64,000 nucleotides of DNA from Bacteroidia bacterium (GCA_020845635.1 JADLFI010000018.1:1-64000), one strand, 5' to 3'; counted from the first letter of the stretch, positions 55,318 through 64,000 are shown. Numbers and translations are program-made. Notes: generated by a model from the letters alone, not told the origin.

Positions 55318-57387
55318 TTAATTAATATTTGGCAAGAAGTTATATTCTTTTCCGTACTCAATCATTTGTTTACTAAAGTCGGTAGGGTATTCAATTTTTA
55401 CATCGGTAATTTTATCATTTTCCATAACCGGTACAAGCTTAGGTTGAATAAAACCTTTATATGGAGCTACGTTTAATTTTTCAAAACGTTCTAACACTTC
55501 TTTATGTAAGTCGTAGTTAATTTTTACACCGTATGTTTCTACTAAATCTGTAGCAGCTTTATAGTCGCCTTCCGATTTTATTCTTTGAATCTCCTTTAAT
55601 AGTTGACCAAAAAGCACTTTTAACTTATCATAATCATTAACTTTTACGTAAGTCTTTCCATCTTTCTTTACCATTTCTATAACATTATCTTGTTTGCCTT
55701 TTTCAAAAGCCCAGCCGGCAACTAATTGACGGTTTCTCATGTGTGCTTCTTCTAAGTGGTCGCCTAATTTAATACGTGTAAGCTGCATAATTAACCCGTT
55801 AAGAATATAATTATCATATTCGGTTTTGCCAACCTCTAAAGAGGGCATTACTCCTATATCAATTAATTTTTGATCGTATATGTAATATAAAGCAACTAAG
55901 TCAGCGCGAGCTTCTTCCAAGCAGTTGGCATAATTTTTTAAGGTAACATCTGGCGTACCCACACCTGGGTTAATTTTTCCTGAAGCATGACCAATTACTT
56001 CATGCATATCGGTATGTAAATTTCCTGCCAAGGCACCATATTTCTTAGCTCTTTCAACAACTTCATTGTCGTATGCAAACTCTTTTAAAGTAGGACTTTT
56101 TGCACTTACAATGTTGTAGCTCTCCACAATATTACCTAAAGAAACAGATTTTGAACCATGTATTTCGCGTATCCAATTACTATTAGGTAGGTTTATACCT
56201 ATAGGTGTGGAAGGAGCCGCATCACCGGCTTCGGCAATAACAGTAATTACTTTGGCCGATATTCCTTTTACTTCTTTTTTCTTATGTTCATTGGCAATAG
56301 GTGAATTATCTTCAAACCATTGTGCTTCTTTACCAATTGTAGCAATAGTTTTTGTAGCTTCCATATCTTTCATACTTAACACCGATTCAAAACTTCCGCG
56401 TTTGCCAATAGCATCACCATATACTTCAATAAATCCATTTACTACATCTATTCGTGAGTTAATGTCTTTTACCCAAGCAATTGAGTATTCGTCAAAATCT
56501 TTCAAATCGCCACTTTTGTAATATTTAGCTAATTTCTCGATAGCATCTTTTTGTTCAGCATTTTCAGCTACTGTTGCTGCTTTTTCAAGCCAGTAAACTA
56601 TTTTTTCAATGGCTGCTCCATACATTCCGCCCACTTTCCAAACTTTTTCCACCAATTTTCCGTTTTCTTTTACCATTTTGCTGTTTAGCCCATACATAAT
56701 AGGAGTTTTGTCATCTTTATTCATCAACTTTGCATAATAATCTTCAACTTCCTTTTGGCTAACGCCTTCATAAAAATTATTGGCCGAAGCCTTAATATTA
56801 TCAATTCCGGCTGCTTGATTAACAATTTTGGCATCTACCTTTGGATCAAACAATATTGGGTTGAGTAGTTTTAAGAAATCTTCAATACTCTTACCATCTA
56901 AGGGTAACAAACTTTGATCACTATTATTTAATAACTCAGCAAAATAAGTTTCATTAAAATCAGGCATCATTTTCATATTTGAATAATGATGGTGTATTCC
57001 GTTACTAAACCAAATTCTTTTGGCATATACATCAAAAGCTTTCCAATCGGCAGTATTTTTATCCCCTTTATAGGTAGTGTATATAGCATCAATGGTTCTG
57101 CGTATGATAAGATTGTACTTGTATTTTTGATCGTAAACAATATCACGACCACTCATAGCTGCTTCATATAAATAGTAAGCTAATTGCTTTTGCTGAAGAC
57201 TTAGTTCATCAAATCCTTTTACTTGATATCGTAGAACTTGTAAATCTGCAAATCTTTCGGCCTCAACTTCAAAAGGCATGGTGTCAACTTCTGCTATTTT
57301 GGTTTTATCTACCTCCTTGTTGTTATTACTGCATCCGGAGGAAAAGAGAATACAAGCAACACTTGCTAAAATTAAATTAAATTTCAT
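55318..57387 (-). CDS. Dipeptidyl-peptidase III family lipoprotein (peptidase M49)
   Basis: A lipoprotein of 689 residues: the lipobox is LFSSGC, with cysteine 19. The zinc site is present as HEVIGH (about 462-467) and EEARAD (about 491-496). Typical M49 enzymes have HELLGH or HEVxGH and EECRAE, so the pattern is kept with conservative changes. Family members release dipeptides from peptide N-termini. Being anchored in the envelope, this one should degrade peptides in the periplasm or at the surface. It is monocistronic, with a minus-strand TATCTTTG box at 57409-57416 and its own terminator. Confidence 0.93.
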   Translation of the reverse strand: MKFNLILASVACILFSSGCSNNNKEVDKTKIAEVDTMPFEVEAERFADLQVLRYQVKGFDELSLQQKQLAYYLYEAAMSGRDIVYDQKYKYNLIIRRTIDAIYTTYKGDKNTADWKAFDVYAKRIWFSNGIHHHYSNMKMMPDFNETYFAELLNNSDQSLLPLDGKSIEDFLKLLNPILFDPKVDAKIVNQAAGIDNIKASANNFYEGVSQKEVEDYYAKLMNKDDKTPIMYGLNSKMVKENGKLVEKVWKVGGMYGAAIEKIVYWLEKAATVAENAEQKDAIEKLAKYYKSGDLKDFDEYSIAWVKDINSRIDVVNGFIEVYGDAIGKRGSFESVLSMKDMEATKTIATIGKEAQWFEDNSPIANEHKKKEVKGISAKVITVIAEAGDAAPSTPIGINLPNSNWIREIHGSKSVSLGNIVESYNIVSAKSPTLKEFAYDNEVVERAKKYGALAGNLHTDMHEVIGHASGKINPGVGTPDVTLKNYANCLEEARADLVALYYIYDQKLIDIGVMPSLEVGKTEYDNYILNGLIMQLTRIKLGDHLEEAHMRNRQLVAGWAFEKGKQDNVIEMVKKDGKTYVKVNDYDKLKVLFGQLLKEIQRIKSEGDYKAATDLVETYGVKINYDLHKEVLERFEKLNVAPYKGFIQPKLVPVMENDKITDVKIEYPTDFSKQMIEYGKEYNFLPNIN

Positions 57388-57408
57388 TATAGTTAAATTT
57401 TAAAGTCG

Positions 57409-57416
57409 CAAAGATA
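57409..57416 (-). promoter_or_regulatory. Putative -7 box (TATCTTTG) of the DPP III gene
   Basis: On the minus strand this reads TATCTTTG, with about 21 nt to the ATG at 57387. No -33 element is clear. Confidence 0.45.
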
Positions 57417-57529
57417 TTATTATTTACGAATATATGTAATCTATTCATTAATAGGCAGAAAAAATGAATTTGATTATGAAACAAAGAAAATTAAGATACG
57501 TATTAATAAACATTAACAAACATTATTAT

Positions 57530-58399
57530 ATGCGGCAACTAAAAATTACTAAACAAGTTACTAATCGTGAAACAGCTTCTTTAGATAAATACCTATCTGA
57601 GATTGGGCGTGTTGAGCTTATTTCGGCCGAAGAAGAAGTTGAATTGGCCAAACGTATTAAACAGGGCGACCAAGCCGCGTTGGAGAAACTCACAAAGGCG
57701 AACTTGCGCTTTGTTGTTTCAGTTTCAAAACAATATCAAAACCAAGGGTTAACCTTACCGGATTTAATTAATGAAGGTAATTTAGGCCTTATTAAAGCCG
57801 CTCAGCGTTTTGACGAAACCCGAGGGTTTAAATTTATTTCATACGCGGTATGGTGGATCAGGCAAAGTATTTTGCAAGCATTGGCCGAGCAAAGTCGTAT
57901 AGTTAGGCTGCCTTTGAATAAAATTGGAACTATAAATAAAATTAATAAAACTTTCTCGAAATTAGAACAAGAGTTTGAAAGAGAACCTACTGCCGGAGAA
58001 ATTAGTGAGCTGTTGGAGATGACCGAGCAAGACGTAAAAGATTCATTGCGTACTACAGGGCGACATGTGTCAATGGATGCCCCACTTTCTACCAGTGATG
58101 ATGGCTCAGGTAATCTATACGACTTGATGGAGAGTGAAGATAACCCTAGTCCTGAGCATGAATTAATTAATGATTCTTTGAGACGAGAAATTGAGAGGGC
58201 ATTGACCACCCTGACAAGCAGAGAAGCAGAAGTTTTGAAATGTTTTTTTGGGCTTGATGGCAAAGCTGCAATGACACTTGAAGAAATAGGCGAAAAATTA
58301 GATTTAACACGTGAAAGGGTAAGGCAAATTAAGGAAAAAGGGATAAGAAGACTCAAGCATACCTCTCGTAGCAAGATTCTAAAAACCTATTTAGGATAA
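57530..58399 (+). CDS. rpoD: RNA polymerase primary sigma factor (RpoD/SigA, short Bacteroidota form)
   Basis: It has 289 residues from the ATG at 57530. The sequence [20 protein letters not shown] is the standard beginning in this phylum. An ATG at 57464 would add 22 unrelated residues. Region 1.2 is followed by region 2 ([40 protein letters not shown] with the -10-binding segment [13 protein letters not shown]), region 3, and region 4 ([20 protein letters not shown], the -35 helix-turn-helix). Region 1.1 is absent, as usual in Bacteroidota. It should recognise the TTTG/TAnnTTTG promoters listed here. Confidence 0.97.
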   Translation: MRQLKITKQVTNRETASLDKYLSEIGRVELISAEEEVELAKRIKQGDQAALEKLTKANLRFVVSVSKQYQNQGLTLPDLINEGNLGLIKAAQRFDETRGFKFISYAVWWIRQSILQALAEQSRIVRLPLNKIGTINKINKTFSKLEQEFEREPTAGEISELLEMTEQDVKDSLRTTGRHVSMDAPLSTSDDGSGNLYDLMESEDNPSPEHELINDSLRREIERALTTLTSREAEVLKCFFGLDGKAAMTLEEIGEKLDLTRERVRQIKEKGIRRLKHTSRSKILKTYLG

Positions 58400-58422
58400 T
58401 CAGCAAAACAAATAAGTTTCTT

Positions 58423-58462
58423 TAATACGCTCCCTTTATTATGAAGGGAGCGTATTTTGTTT
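58423..58462 (+). terminator. Rho-independent terminator of rpoD
   Basis: A 13-bp perfect stem (AATACGCTCCCTT at 58423-58435 with 58444-58456) has an 8-nt loop and is followed by TTGTTTTATT. It lies about 24 nt after the stop codon. Confidence 0.85.
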
Positions 58463-58544
58463 TATTACTTAATTTTGCAGACTTCAACAAATATTTTGTA
58501 TTTGTTGCTAATTATGAAATACTGTTGCCTTACTATAATTTTTT

Positions 58545-59759
58545 ATGTTTCATTCGATATTTACCACATTTAAAGGGGCATTTTCCGGTATCAATAAAAC
58601 CATTTGGTTTTTATCATTGGCTATGTTAATTAATCGTAGTGGAACTATGGTAATTATTTTCATGACCGTATATGCCACACAAAGTTTACATTTTAGCATT
58701 GAGCAAGCCGGTACAATCATGTCTATGTTTGGTATAGGCTCATTAATAGGTGTTTTTTTAGGCGGAAAACTATCTGATATGATTGGGTTTAATAAAGTAA
58801 TGTATGGAAGTTTGTTGTTGGGTGCTGTATTTCTTTTTTTGTTAGCTCAAGTTGAGTCGTTTAAACTTTTTGCATTTTGTACTCTTTTGGTGAGTCTATT
58901 TGGAGAAGCCTTTAGACCTGCAAATACGGCTGCTATTGGAACATATAGTAAACCGGAAAATTTTACACGTTCATTATCACTGAACCGTTTGGCTACAAAT
59001 TTGGGTTTTTCTGTAGGGCCGGCTTTAGGTGGTTTATTGGCACAACACAATTTCTCTGATTTGTTCTATGCTGATGCCATTTCATCAGTATTGGCAGCTT
59101 TTATTATTATTTTATTTGTTTCAAATAAAAAACATTTGCATAAACCGGTTAAAGACAGTGAAATTATAGAATTGAAAAACATATCGCCTTTTGCTGATGT
59201 TCATTTTATGATTTTTATTGGGTTCACCATTTTATATACTACTGCTTTTTTTCAAATGTTTAGCACTATGCCTTTATACTATAAAGATGTACATCATTTA
59301 TCAGCACGCAGTATAGGTTTTCTTATGGCAATGAATGGAATTTTGGTGGCCGCCACTGAAATGATTTTGATTTATAAAATTGAACATAAGTTTAAACCAT
59401 TACAATTTGTTGTTTTTGGTGCTGCCGCCTTAGTTCTAAATTATTTGTTATTGTTAGGGGCTTCGAATTTAATTTGGTTGGTTTTTTCTATGTTATTGGT
59501 TACTTTGTCTGAAATGTTGGCTATGCCTTTTATGATGACATTTATGATAAGCCGTGCAAATAAAAACAACAAGGGAAGGTATGCTGCTTTATATAGTATG
59601 ACATGGAGTATTGCACAAATTGCATCGCCAATTATTGCGACCCAAACAATAAGCAATTTTGGGTTTGATGTTTTGTGGCTGTTGTATGCTTTTTTTAGTT
59701 TCTTAGTATTGGTAGGAATGTTTTTTTTACATAAAAAGGTTAGTTTGGTACACCCATGA
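58545..59759 (+). CDS. Major facilitator superfamily transporter
   Basis: It has 404 residues with twelve predicted membrane helices. The loop between helices 2 and 3 has the MFS signature (FLGGKLSDMIGFNKVMYG, resembling GxxxDxxGRKxx). The substrate is not evident. Drug exporters of the MdtH/YfcJ kind have similar N-termini (MLINRSGTMVIIFMTVYATQ). A -7-like TAATTTTG lies at 58470-58477. The stop overlaps the start of the next gene (ATGA), so the two are translationally coupled. Confidence 0.92.
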   Translation: MFHSIFTTFKGAFSGINKTIWFLSLAMLINRSGTMVIIFMTVYATQSLHFSIEQAGTIMSMFGIGSLIGVFLGGKLSDMIGFNKVMYGSLLLGAVFLFLLAQVESFKLFAFCTLLVSLFGEAFRPANTAAIGTYSKPENFTRSLSLNRLATNLGFSVGPALGGLLAQHNFSDLFYADAISSVLAAFIIILFVSNKKHLHKPVKDSEIIELKNISPFADVHFMIFIGFTILYTTAFFQMFSTMPLYYKDVHHLSARSIGFLMAMNGILVAATEMILIYKIEHKFKPLQFVVFGAAALVLNYLLLLGASNLIWLVFSMLLVTLSEMLAMPFMMTFMISRANKNNKGRYAALYSMTWSIAQIASPIIATQTISNFGFDVLWLLYAFFSFLVLVGMFFLHKKVSLVHP

Positions 59760-60403
59760 TTCACCTGCAGAACATATTGAATATGAGGGTTGAAAGAGTT
59801 AGATTGGTAATGATTTTTACACTCTTTCTAACCTTGACAAGTTGTTCGTCAATAGTAACAGCACTTTATGGGATTAAACAGCCTGTGGCTGTTAAGGAAC
59901 ATACAATTGTGAAGTATGCTAAAAAGTATAATATTCCGGTTTCTGATAATTATGTGCTTGACACAGCCTACTTTTCTTATTTGTTTTCATTGGATAGTAT
60001 CAAATTTAAAGCTCAAATAAAGAATCATTATCAACCTTTGCAAGCCCTCTATTACGATGATTCAGGACACCTGTGTTCATTTCAAATTAATTGTTATGCC
60101 GGAGGTTTTCCTAACTTAAAGTGGAATAGGAACAATATTATGACTACTTTCCCCCCTAAACAACAAGCACCGATAGACAGTATTGTTGGACTTCAAACTC
60201 AACTTAAATTTTTAAAACCAATATTGCCTGCTGTTGGGCCTTCAATTAATAATTGCGATTATATTGTAATTGTTTATTGGAATAAATTTATGGGGAGACA
60301 AAGTAAAAGACTTATTCGCATTATACAGAAGAATGCTAAGCTTGAGAGCAAGAAAAGAGTTAAGATTATTTATGTCAATAATGATAATATTTTTTCCAGA
60401 TAA
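59756..60403 (+). CDS. Lipoprotein of unknown function
   Basis: It has 215 residues from the ATG that overlaps the MFS stop. A second ATG at 59783 would give a more usual signal length. The signal ends in the lipobox FLTLTSC. The mature part (~185 residues) has no family I recognise: YYDDSGHLCSFQINCYAGGF, WNRNNIMTTFPPKQQAP and CDYIVIVYWNKFMGRQSKRL. The coupling with the transporter gene suggests a shared role, but nothing more can be said. Confidence 0.75.
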   Translation: MIHLQNILNMRVERVRLVMIFTLFLTLTSCSSIVTALYGIKQPVAVKEHTIVKYAKKYNIPVSDNYVLDTAYFSYLFSLDSIKFKAQIKNHYQPLQALYYDDSGHLCSFQINCYAGGFPNLKWNRNNIMTTFPPKQQAPIDSIVGLQTQLKFLKPILPAVGPSINNCDYIVIVYWNKFMGRQSKRLIRIIQKNAKLESKKRVKIIYVNNDNIFSR

Positions 60404-60521
60404 GCGTCAGTTTATCAATTCTATGTACTAACAAAGGAAGGTATTGTGTATGAGGCAAAAGCTTTTTTGTATTAATTTATGAATAAATTACTGTAAACTG
60501 ATAGGCTGTAATGAGCGTGAA

Positions 60522-61439
60522 TTAGAGTTTCTCCATTAAAAGTTTATATATGTCAATCATACTTTCAATATCTTTCTTATAGGCTCTTTCTTTGGGACTG
60601 TGAACGTTTGATTCCGGAGCTCCTACAAAGCACCAATTGATAGGATATGGACTATGTTGTATAGAATTAGCATCACTTCCTCCGGTAGCCTCAACTTCAA
60701 GCTGAAAAGGCAACTTACTTTCTTTAATAATATTTACTATTTTGTTTACATATTGTTTGCGAGGCAAACCACTGTCTCGTAATGATACTACACAGCCGTT
60801 ACCGTGAGAAACACCTTCGGTGACCCAAGTAATATCAGAAATAAGAGCTTGTTTTACTTTGTATTTTTCGTAAATAAATTTGGCTAAGTATTCAACACTA
60901 CCCCCACCTGTTTCTTCCCAGCAACTAAAGCAAATAATTCCATCTTTGAGTGTTTCGGCAACTTTTAAAGCATTAAATACCCCCAAACGGTTGTCTAAAT
61001 AACAACATTGTATGTAGTTGTTGTTTTCTTTCCACTCGGGTAAAAAAGTTAATGTTGTTCCACGCTCCAGTTCCCTTTTTGATTCGTATTCCGGTTGATT
61101 ATGGCTATGTACTTTTAGTTTACATTGAATAGCTCCTTTTTTGTCTTCACCAATTAGTTTATATCCATTGCTAATAACCGGTTTGCCTATACATACCAAT
61201 TGATTGCCATATCTTACAGTAAAACCTATAGTGTCAATATGTGCAAATATGGCTGTTCGGGGTTTGCCAAAGACTAGTACCAGACAATCCTGAAAGTCTT
61301 CTCCATAAAATAACTGTGGTTCTGTTTTCCAATTCTTTTTATTGTTGTTTATGTACTCCAACAAAAATTTTGTCATATTATATTCACTTCCTGAAGGCGA
61401 ATGAATAGCACACATTTGTTTAACTAACTCATAGTTCAT
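60522..61439 (-). CDS. M42-family (M20/M28-like) aminopeptidase
   Basis: A cytoplasmic metallopeptidase of 305 residues. The two-metal site is laid out as in M42 enzymes: His-x-Asp in TAIFAHIDTIGFTV, the bridging Asp in CYLDNRLGVF, the Glu-Glu pair in CWEETGGGSVEY, an Asp in ISDITWVT, and the final His in NVHSPKERAY. It probably cleaves N-terminal residues from peptides. Metal and substrate preference cannot be read from the sequence. It stands alone, convergent with the lipoprotein gene. Confidence 0.9.
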   Translation of the reverse strand: MNYELVKQMCAIHSPSGSEYNMTKFLLEYINNNKKNWKTEPQLFYGEDFQDCLVLVFGKPRTAIFAHIDTIGFTVRYGNQLVCIGKPVISNGYKLIGEDKKGAIQCKLKVHSHNQPEYESKRELERGTTLTFLPEWKENNNYIQCCYLDNRLGVFNALKVAETLKDGIICFSCWEETGGGSVEYLAKFIYEKYKVKQALISDITWVTEGVSHGNGCVVSLRDSGLPRKQYVNKIVNIIKESKLPFQLEVEATGGSDANSIQHSPYPINWCFVGAPESNVHSPKERAYKKDIESMIDIYKLLMEKL

Positions 61440-61493
61440 ACTGATATGAAAAATTGAATTTAAGGCAAGAATAATGAATAGAAAAATGAATGA

Positions 61494-62513
61494 TTATCGA
61501 ATACCAATAACCATAAAAAGTTTTTCAATTTGGCTGTTCCATAAATCTATGGTTGATTGAACACTGCTTTCATCTTCACAAAAATCGGTAATAATAAGGG
61601 TTAAATCATTAGTTATTTCATCAGTTTCAACTCTAAACTCAAAAAATATGGCTTCGGGCATGTCAAGCCAACGGAAACGTATGAAATGATCTTCGCGGAA
61701 AGTTATTATTTTAGCTGCCTGCTGTGTGTCATCCCATCTAAAAACCATAATATCACTTTTTTCTATTACCTGGTCGGCAAACCATTCTGAAAGACCCGAA
61801 CTCGTACTTAAATAGCTAAATAAGATATGCTTTGAGGACTTCACTTGATACTCTATTTCTACCTTTTTATAGCGCGAACGTATGGCTAAAATGGCCTGAG
61901 AGTTAGAGGAAGAAGAGCTACTTTTTAAAAGCGGCTTGGTTACCGGTTTTAGTTGAGGTTGTTTGGTGGTTTCTGTTGCTTTGGCTTCCTTTTTTGTAGT
62001 TTTTTTCTCTATAAACTGTTTCTCTACGGTTTTTATCTTACTTTCTGTGGTTTTTTTGGTAGAACTTGGTTTTTTTGTAGTATTAACTTTAGTCTTAGCC
62101 ACTTGTGAATTTACTTTAGCGGCTTTTTTACTTTTTACGGATATTTTATTTTTTTCAACTTTACTAGGACTGTTTTTTTTAGTAGAAGACTTAGTAATTG
62201 TTTTTTTGTTTAATTTATTACTTTTAGAAATAGACTCAGTTTTTTTTCGGGCTGAGGTTAACTTAGAATCTACTTTTGATAATTTAACATTCTTATTTGA
62301 ACTAGATTTCTTGGCCACTAAACTTACCTTTTTTGAGGAAATGATATTTTTCTTCTTAGGTGCATTTTTTGTGTTATCAGCGACTCTTTTTGCTGTTTTA
62401 GCAGTTTTACTAGAAGATTTTGTTTTATTAGCAACTGTTTTTGCAACGGCTGTTTTAGGTTTAACCGTTTTCTTCTTCGTCACTGTCTTTTTTAAGGTTG
62501 ATTTTATAGCCAT
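61494..62513 (-). CDS. START-like (SRPBCC) domain protein with a long histone-H1-like basic tail
   Basis: It has 339 residues. The first ~205 residues are almost only Lys, Ser, Thr, Ala and Val in short repeats (KKTVTKKKTVKPKTAVAKTV, KKPSSTKKTTESKIKTVEK), as in histone H1 and bacterial H1-like proteins. The last ~130 residues form the START-like domain common in Bacteroidota (KKVEIEYQVKSSKHILFSYL, SGLSEWFADQVIEKSDIMVF, IRFRWLDMPEAIFFEFRVE). In most relatives this domain stands alone. The tail could bind DNA or RNA. The ligand of the START part is unknown. Confidence 0.85.
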   Translation of the reverse strand: MAIKSTLKKTVTKKKTVKPKTAVAKTVANKTKSSSKTAKTAKRVADNTKNAPKKKNIISSKKVSLVAKKSSSNKNVKLSKVDSKLTSARKKTESISKSNKLNKKTITKSSTKKNSPSKVEKNKISVKSKKAAKVNSQVAKTKVNTTKKPSSTKKTTESKIKTVEKQFIEKKTTKKEAKATETTKQPQLKPVTKPLLKSSSSSSNSQAILAIRSRYKKVEIEYQVKSSKHILFSYLSTSSGLSEWFADQVIEKSDIMVFRWDDTQQAAKIITFREDHFIRFRWLDMPEAIFFEFRVETDEITNDLTLIITDFCEDESSVQSTIDLWNSQIEKLFMVIGIR

Positions 62514-62589
62514 AATATTTTAATTATTTTCGCCCATAAATAATTTTTGGGCAATGTAATATTTATTTTTGAATCTTAAAATTTTTTTA

Positions 62590-63333
62590 ATGGCTCTAAT
62601 TCACAGTTTTGAATCGTCAGGGAATTTCCTCTTCAAGTATCGCGGACAATTTCCTATAGTTTTGTTTTTTCTATGTATTCCTTATGTTTATACTACTAAT
62701 TATCAGGATATTGCAATAAGTAATCAGAGGTTGTTTTTGTGGTTAGGTGTTTTACTTTGTATAGCAGGTTTTTTTATTCGAGCGGTAACTATTGGAAATA
62801 CGCCTAAAGGAACTTCGGGACGAAATACCCAACAACAAGTGGCTGAACAACTGAATACCAGTGGAATTTACTCGATAGTACGCCATCCCTTATACTTGGG
62901 AAACTATTTAATGTGGGCTGGAATTGTTGTTTATGTAATGAATTTTAGTTTTTTTCTTATTTTTTCAATGGCTTATTGGATTTATTATGAGAGAATAATG
63001 TTTGCAGAAGAAAGGTTTTTAGAAAAAAAATTCGGGAATAATTATTTAGAATGGTCTAAACAAGTTCCGGCATTTATACCATCGTTTAAAAACTATATTA
63101 AATCAAACGGGTCTTTTTCTTTTAAATCAATCTTGAGGCGCGAATATTCAGGTGTTTTGGCTACAGTTATTGGTTTTGTTTATATACAATTTTTGCGGAA
63201 TATCTTTGCCATTCAAAAAGTATTTATTTCTACAAATTTTATGACCGTTCTAGGATTAACCATTGCGGCAGCACTTATTTTAAGATCATTGAAGCATTAT
63301 ACCGGTATTCTTAATGAATCTGATAAGGATTAG
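62590..63333 (+). CDS. Isoprenylcysteine carboxyl methyltransferase-like membrane protein
   Basis: About 247 residues from the ATG at 62590. A TTG 21 nt earlier is less likely, and a -7-like TATTTTTG lies at 62564-62571. Several membrane helices are present. The ICMT/PEMT signature is GIYSIVRHPLYLGNYLMWAG, with YYERIMFAEERFLEKKFGNN and YLEWSKQVPAFIPSF. These enzymes methylate lipids or isoprenoid-linked groups from SAM. A further hydrophobic C-terminal section (~80 residues) extends beyond the usual domain. The substrate is unknown. Confidence 0.87.
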   Translation: MALIHSFESSGNFLFKYRGQFPIVLFFLCIPYVYTTNYQDIAISNQRLFLWLGVLLCIAGFFIRAVTIGNTPKGTSGRNTQQQVAEQLNTSGIYSIVRHPLYLGNYLMWAGIVVYVMNFSFFLIFSMAYWIYYERIMFAEERFLEKKFGNNYLEWSKQVPAFIPSFKNYIKSNGSFSFKSILRREYSGVLATVIGFVYIQFLRNIFAIQKVFISTNFMTVLGLTIAAALILRSLKHYTGILNESDKD

Positions 63334-63431
63334 AGTATAGTGCGGTTAGAAAGGCTAAAGAATTTGATTTACTTTTTTAGTTGTTTTATTTATCTTTAAA
63401 TTGCGAAACTGAATTATTTTATAAATAAAAG

Positions 63432-63445
63432 ATGATATAAATCAT
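63432..63445. promoter_or_regulatory. Palindrome upstream of ccoS, possible FNR/FixK-type site
   Basis: ATGAT-ATAA-ATCAT is a perfect 5-bp inverted repeat with a 4-nt spacer. It shares the TGAT-N4-ATCA core of FNR boxes (TTGAT-N4-ATCAA). It lies about 78 nt before the ccoS ATG. A second partial match (TTGA-N6-TTAA) is at 63448-63461. Control of a cbb3 oxidase by oxygen sensors is common, which makes the site plausible, but short palindromes arise by chance in AT-rich DNA. Confidence 0.35.
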
Positions 63446-63522
63446 GTTTGAGTCTGATTAATGTCATTGAGATAGTTAATTGCTTAAAATAATTTTACCC
63501 CTGTAAAAACCCGAGGAGTCTA

Positions 63523-63732
63523 ATGACTGTAATGATTGTATTAATAGGATTTAGCTTATTACTGGCTGTTAGTTTTTTGATTGCCTTTTTGAGGTCTGTT
63601 AAAAACGGTCAGTTTGATGATGATTATACCCCATCAGTAAGGATTTTATTAGATGACATCACAGTAAAAACTGAGGAAAAGAAAGAATCAAACCAATCAA
63701 TAATTTCAAATCACACAAAAAACCAAGCGTAA
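63523..63732 (+). CDS. ccoS: cbb3-type cytochrome oxidase assembly protein CcoS
   Basis: It has 69 residues. One N-terminal membrane helix (MIVLIGFSLLLAVSFLIAFL) is followed by the conserved NGQFDDDYTPSVRILLDD. CcoS is needed to put haem and copper into the cbb3 oxidase. It lies 4 nt upstream of ccoN on the same strand, the usual order in Bacteroidota. No ccoI is seen just upstream. Confidence 0.93.
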   Translation: MTVMIVLIGFSLLLAVSFLIAFLRSVKNGQFDDDYTPSVRILLDDITVKTEEKKESNQSIISNHTKNQA

Positions 63733-63736
63733 ATTT

Positions 63737-64000
63737 ATGGAACAAGAAAAGTTTTATTATGATAATAAGATTGTAAAACTATTTGCTTATGCAACTATTT
63801 TTTGGGGTCTAATAGGCATGTCGGTAGGCTTGCTGGTGGCTTTACAATTTGTATTTCCTGAGTTAAGTTTTAATTGGGCTCCAACTACTTTTGGACGTGT
63901 ACGTCCGGTGCATACTAATGCAGTAATTTTTGCCTTTGTGGGTAATGGAATTTTTACAGGGGTGTATTATTCCTTGCAACGATTGTGTAAAACCCGTATG
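63737..64000 (+). CDS. ccoN: cbb3-type cytochrome c oxidase subunit I (CcoN), 5' part
   Basis: The first 88 codons are present and the gene runs off the window. The beginning (MEQEKFYYDNKIVKLFAYAT) leads into a membrane helix (WGLIGMSVGLLVALQFVFPE). Then comes FGRVRPVHTNAVIFAFVGNG, the conserved CcoN stretch around the first haem-ligating histidine. In this phylum CcoN is often fused to CcoO, which cannot be checked here. The enzyme is a high-affinity terminal oxidase for low oxygen. Confidence 0.93.
   Translation, partial: MEQEKFYYDNKIVKLFAYATIFWGLIGMSVGLLVALQFVFPELSFNWAPTTFGRVRPVHTNAVIFAFVGNGIFTGVYYSLQRLCKTRM

Noticed and set aside
58441-58629. A 62-codon plus-strand frame right after rpoD
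   Set aside because: Its first codons form the right arm of the rpoD terminator and it overlaps the MFS gene in another frame.
61963-62523. A long plus-strand frame of 186 codons opposite the START-like gene
   Set aside because: It is the complement of the Lys-rich tail (AAA/AAG runs read as Phe and Leu) and has no independent support.
1-64000. tRNA, rRNA, CRISPR arrays, prophage or integrative elements
   Set aside because: I found no cloverleaf-like T-arm motifs, no regularly spaced repeats, and no integrase, capsid or conjugation genes. The only mobile trace is the transposase relic near 5.8 kb.

Overview
The window is about 64 kb of AT-rich chromosomal DNA from a member of the Bacteroidota. 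Four things support this: a type IX secretion (T9SS) locus (porP/sprF-like, gldK, gldL, gldM, gldN, plus a separate porQ-like gene); several secreted proteins ending in a T9SS type A sorting domain (YPNP near the C-terminus); a short primary sigma factor that begins MRQLKITK; and promoters of the Bacteroidota type (-33 TTTG or TTG, -7 TAnnTTTG). The gene set (cbb3 oxidase, proton-translocating transhydrogenase, tyrosine catabolism, B12 scavenging) fits a free-living aerobe. The genus cannot be named from this sequence. No rRNA, tRNA, CRISPR array or prophage was seen.

Layout. 0.4-5.9 kb: two large paralogous beta-propeller-like T9SS cargo genes and the 3' remnant of a third, which is cut off by an insertion-sequence relic. 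6-10.6 kb: a PolX/PHP protein and a pntAA-pntAB-pntB transhydrogenase operon. 11-14.6 kb: a SIMPL protein and a homogentisate/4-hydroxyphenylpyruvate dioxygenase operon. 14.7-18.2 kb: a cobalamin riboswitch driving a TonB receptor, a YkoF/MTH1187-like protein and a BtuG-like surface lipoprotein. 18.3-30.2 kb: glyS, an FkbM-like protein, ruvC, dapD, fumC, a TPR histidine kinase, an acyltransferase and a 59-residue PID-CTERM-type protein. 30.4-42.5 kb: ftcD, methyltransferase, deacetylase and epimerase genes, a deoxyhypusine-synthase-like gene, DAHP synthase/chorismate mutase, porQ, a flippase, ubiA and an OmpA protein. 42.6-54.9 kb: topA, a degenerate formimidoylglutamase, porP and gldKLMN, followed by a tandem duplication that created a chimeric gene. 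55.3-64 kb: DPP III, rpoD, an MFS transporter, an M42 peptidase, a START-like protein with a histone-H1-like tail, an ICMT-like protein, ccoS and the start of ccoN.

The most unusual observations are these. (1) A ~780-bp tandem duplication downstream of gldN fused the last codons of gldN to a truncated copy of the next gene. (2) An arginase-fold protein between topA and the T9SS genes has lost several metal ligands. (3) A 59-residue protein is little more than a signal peptide and a PID-CTERM sorting tail. (4) A deoxyhypusine-synthase-like protein lacks the catalytic lysine. (5) Three genes (glyS, ruvC, topA) have a -7 box ending exactly 4 nt before the ATG, which predicts leaderless mRNAs. 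(6) A B12-riboswitch operon carries a thiamine-binding-type protein between its receptor and its surface lipoprotein.
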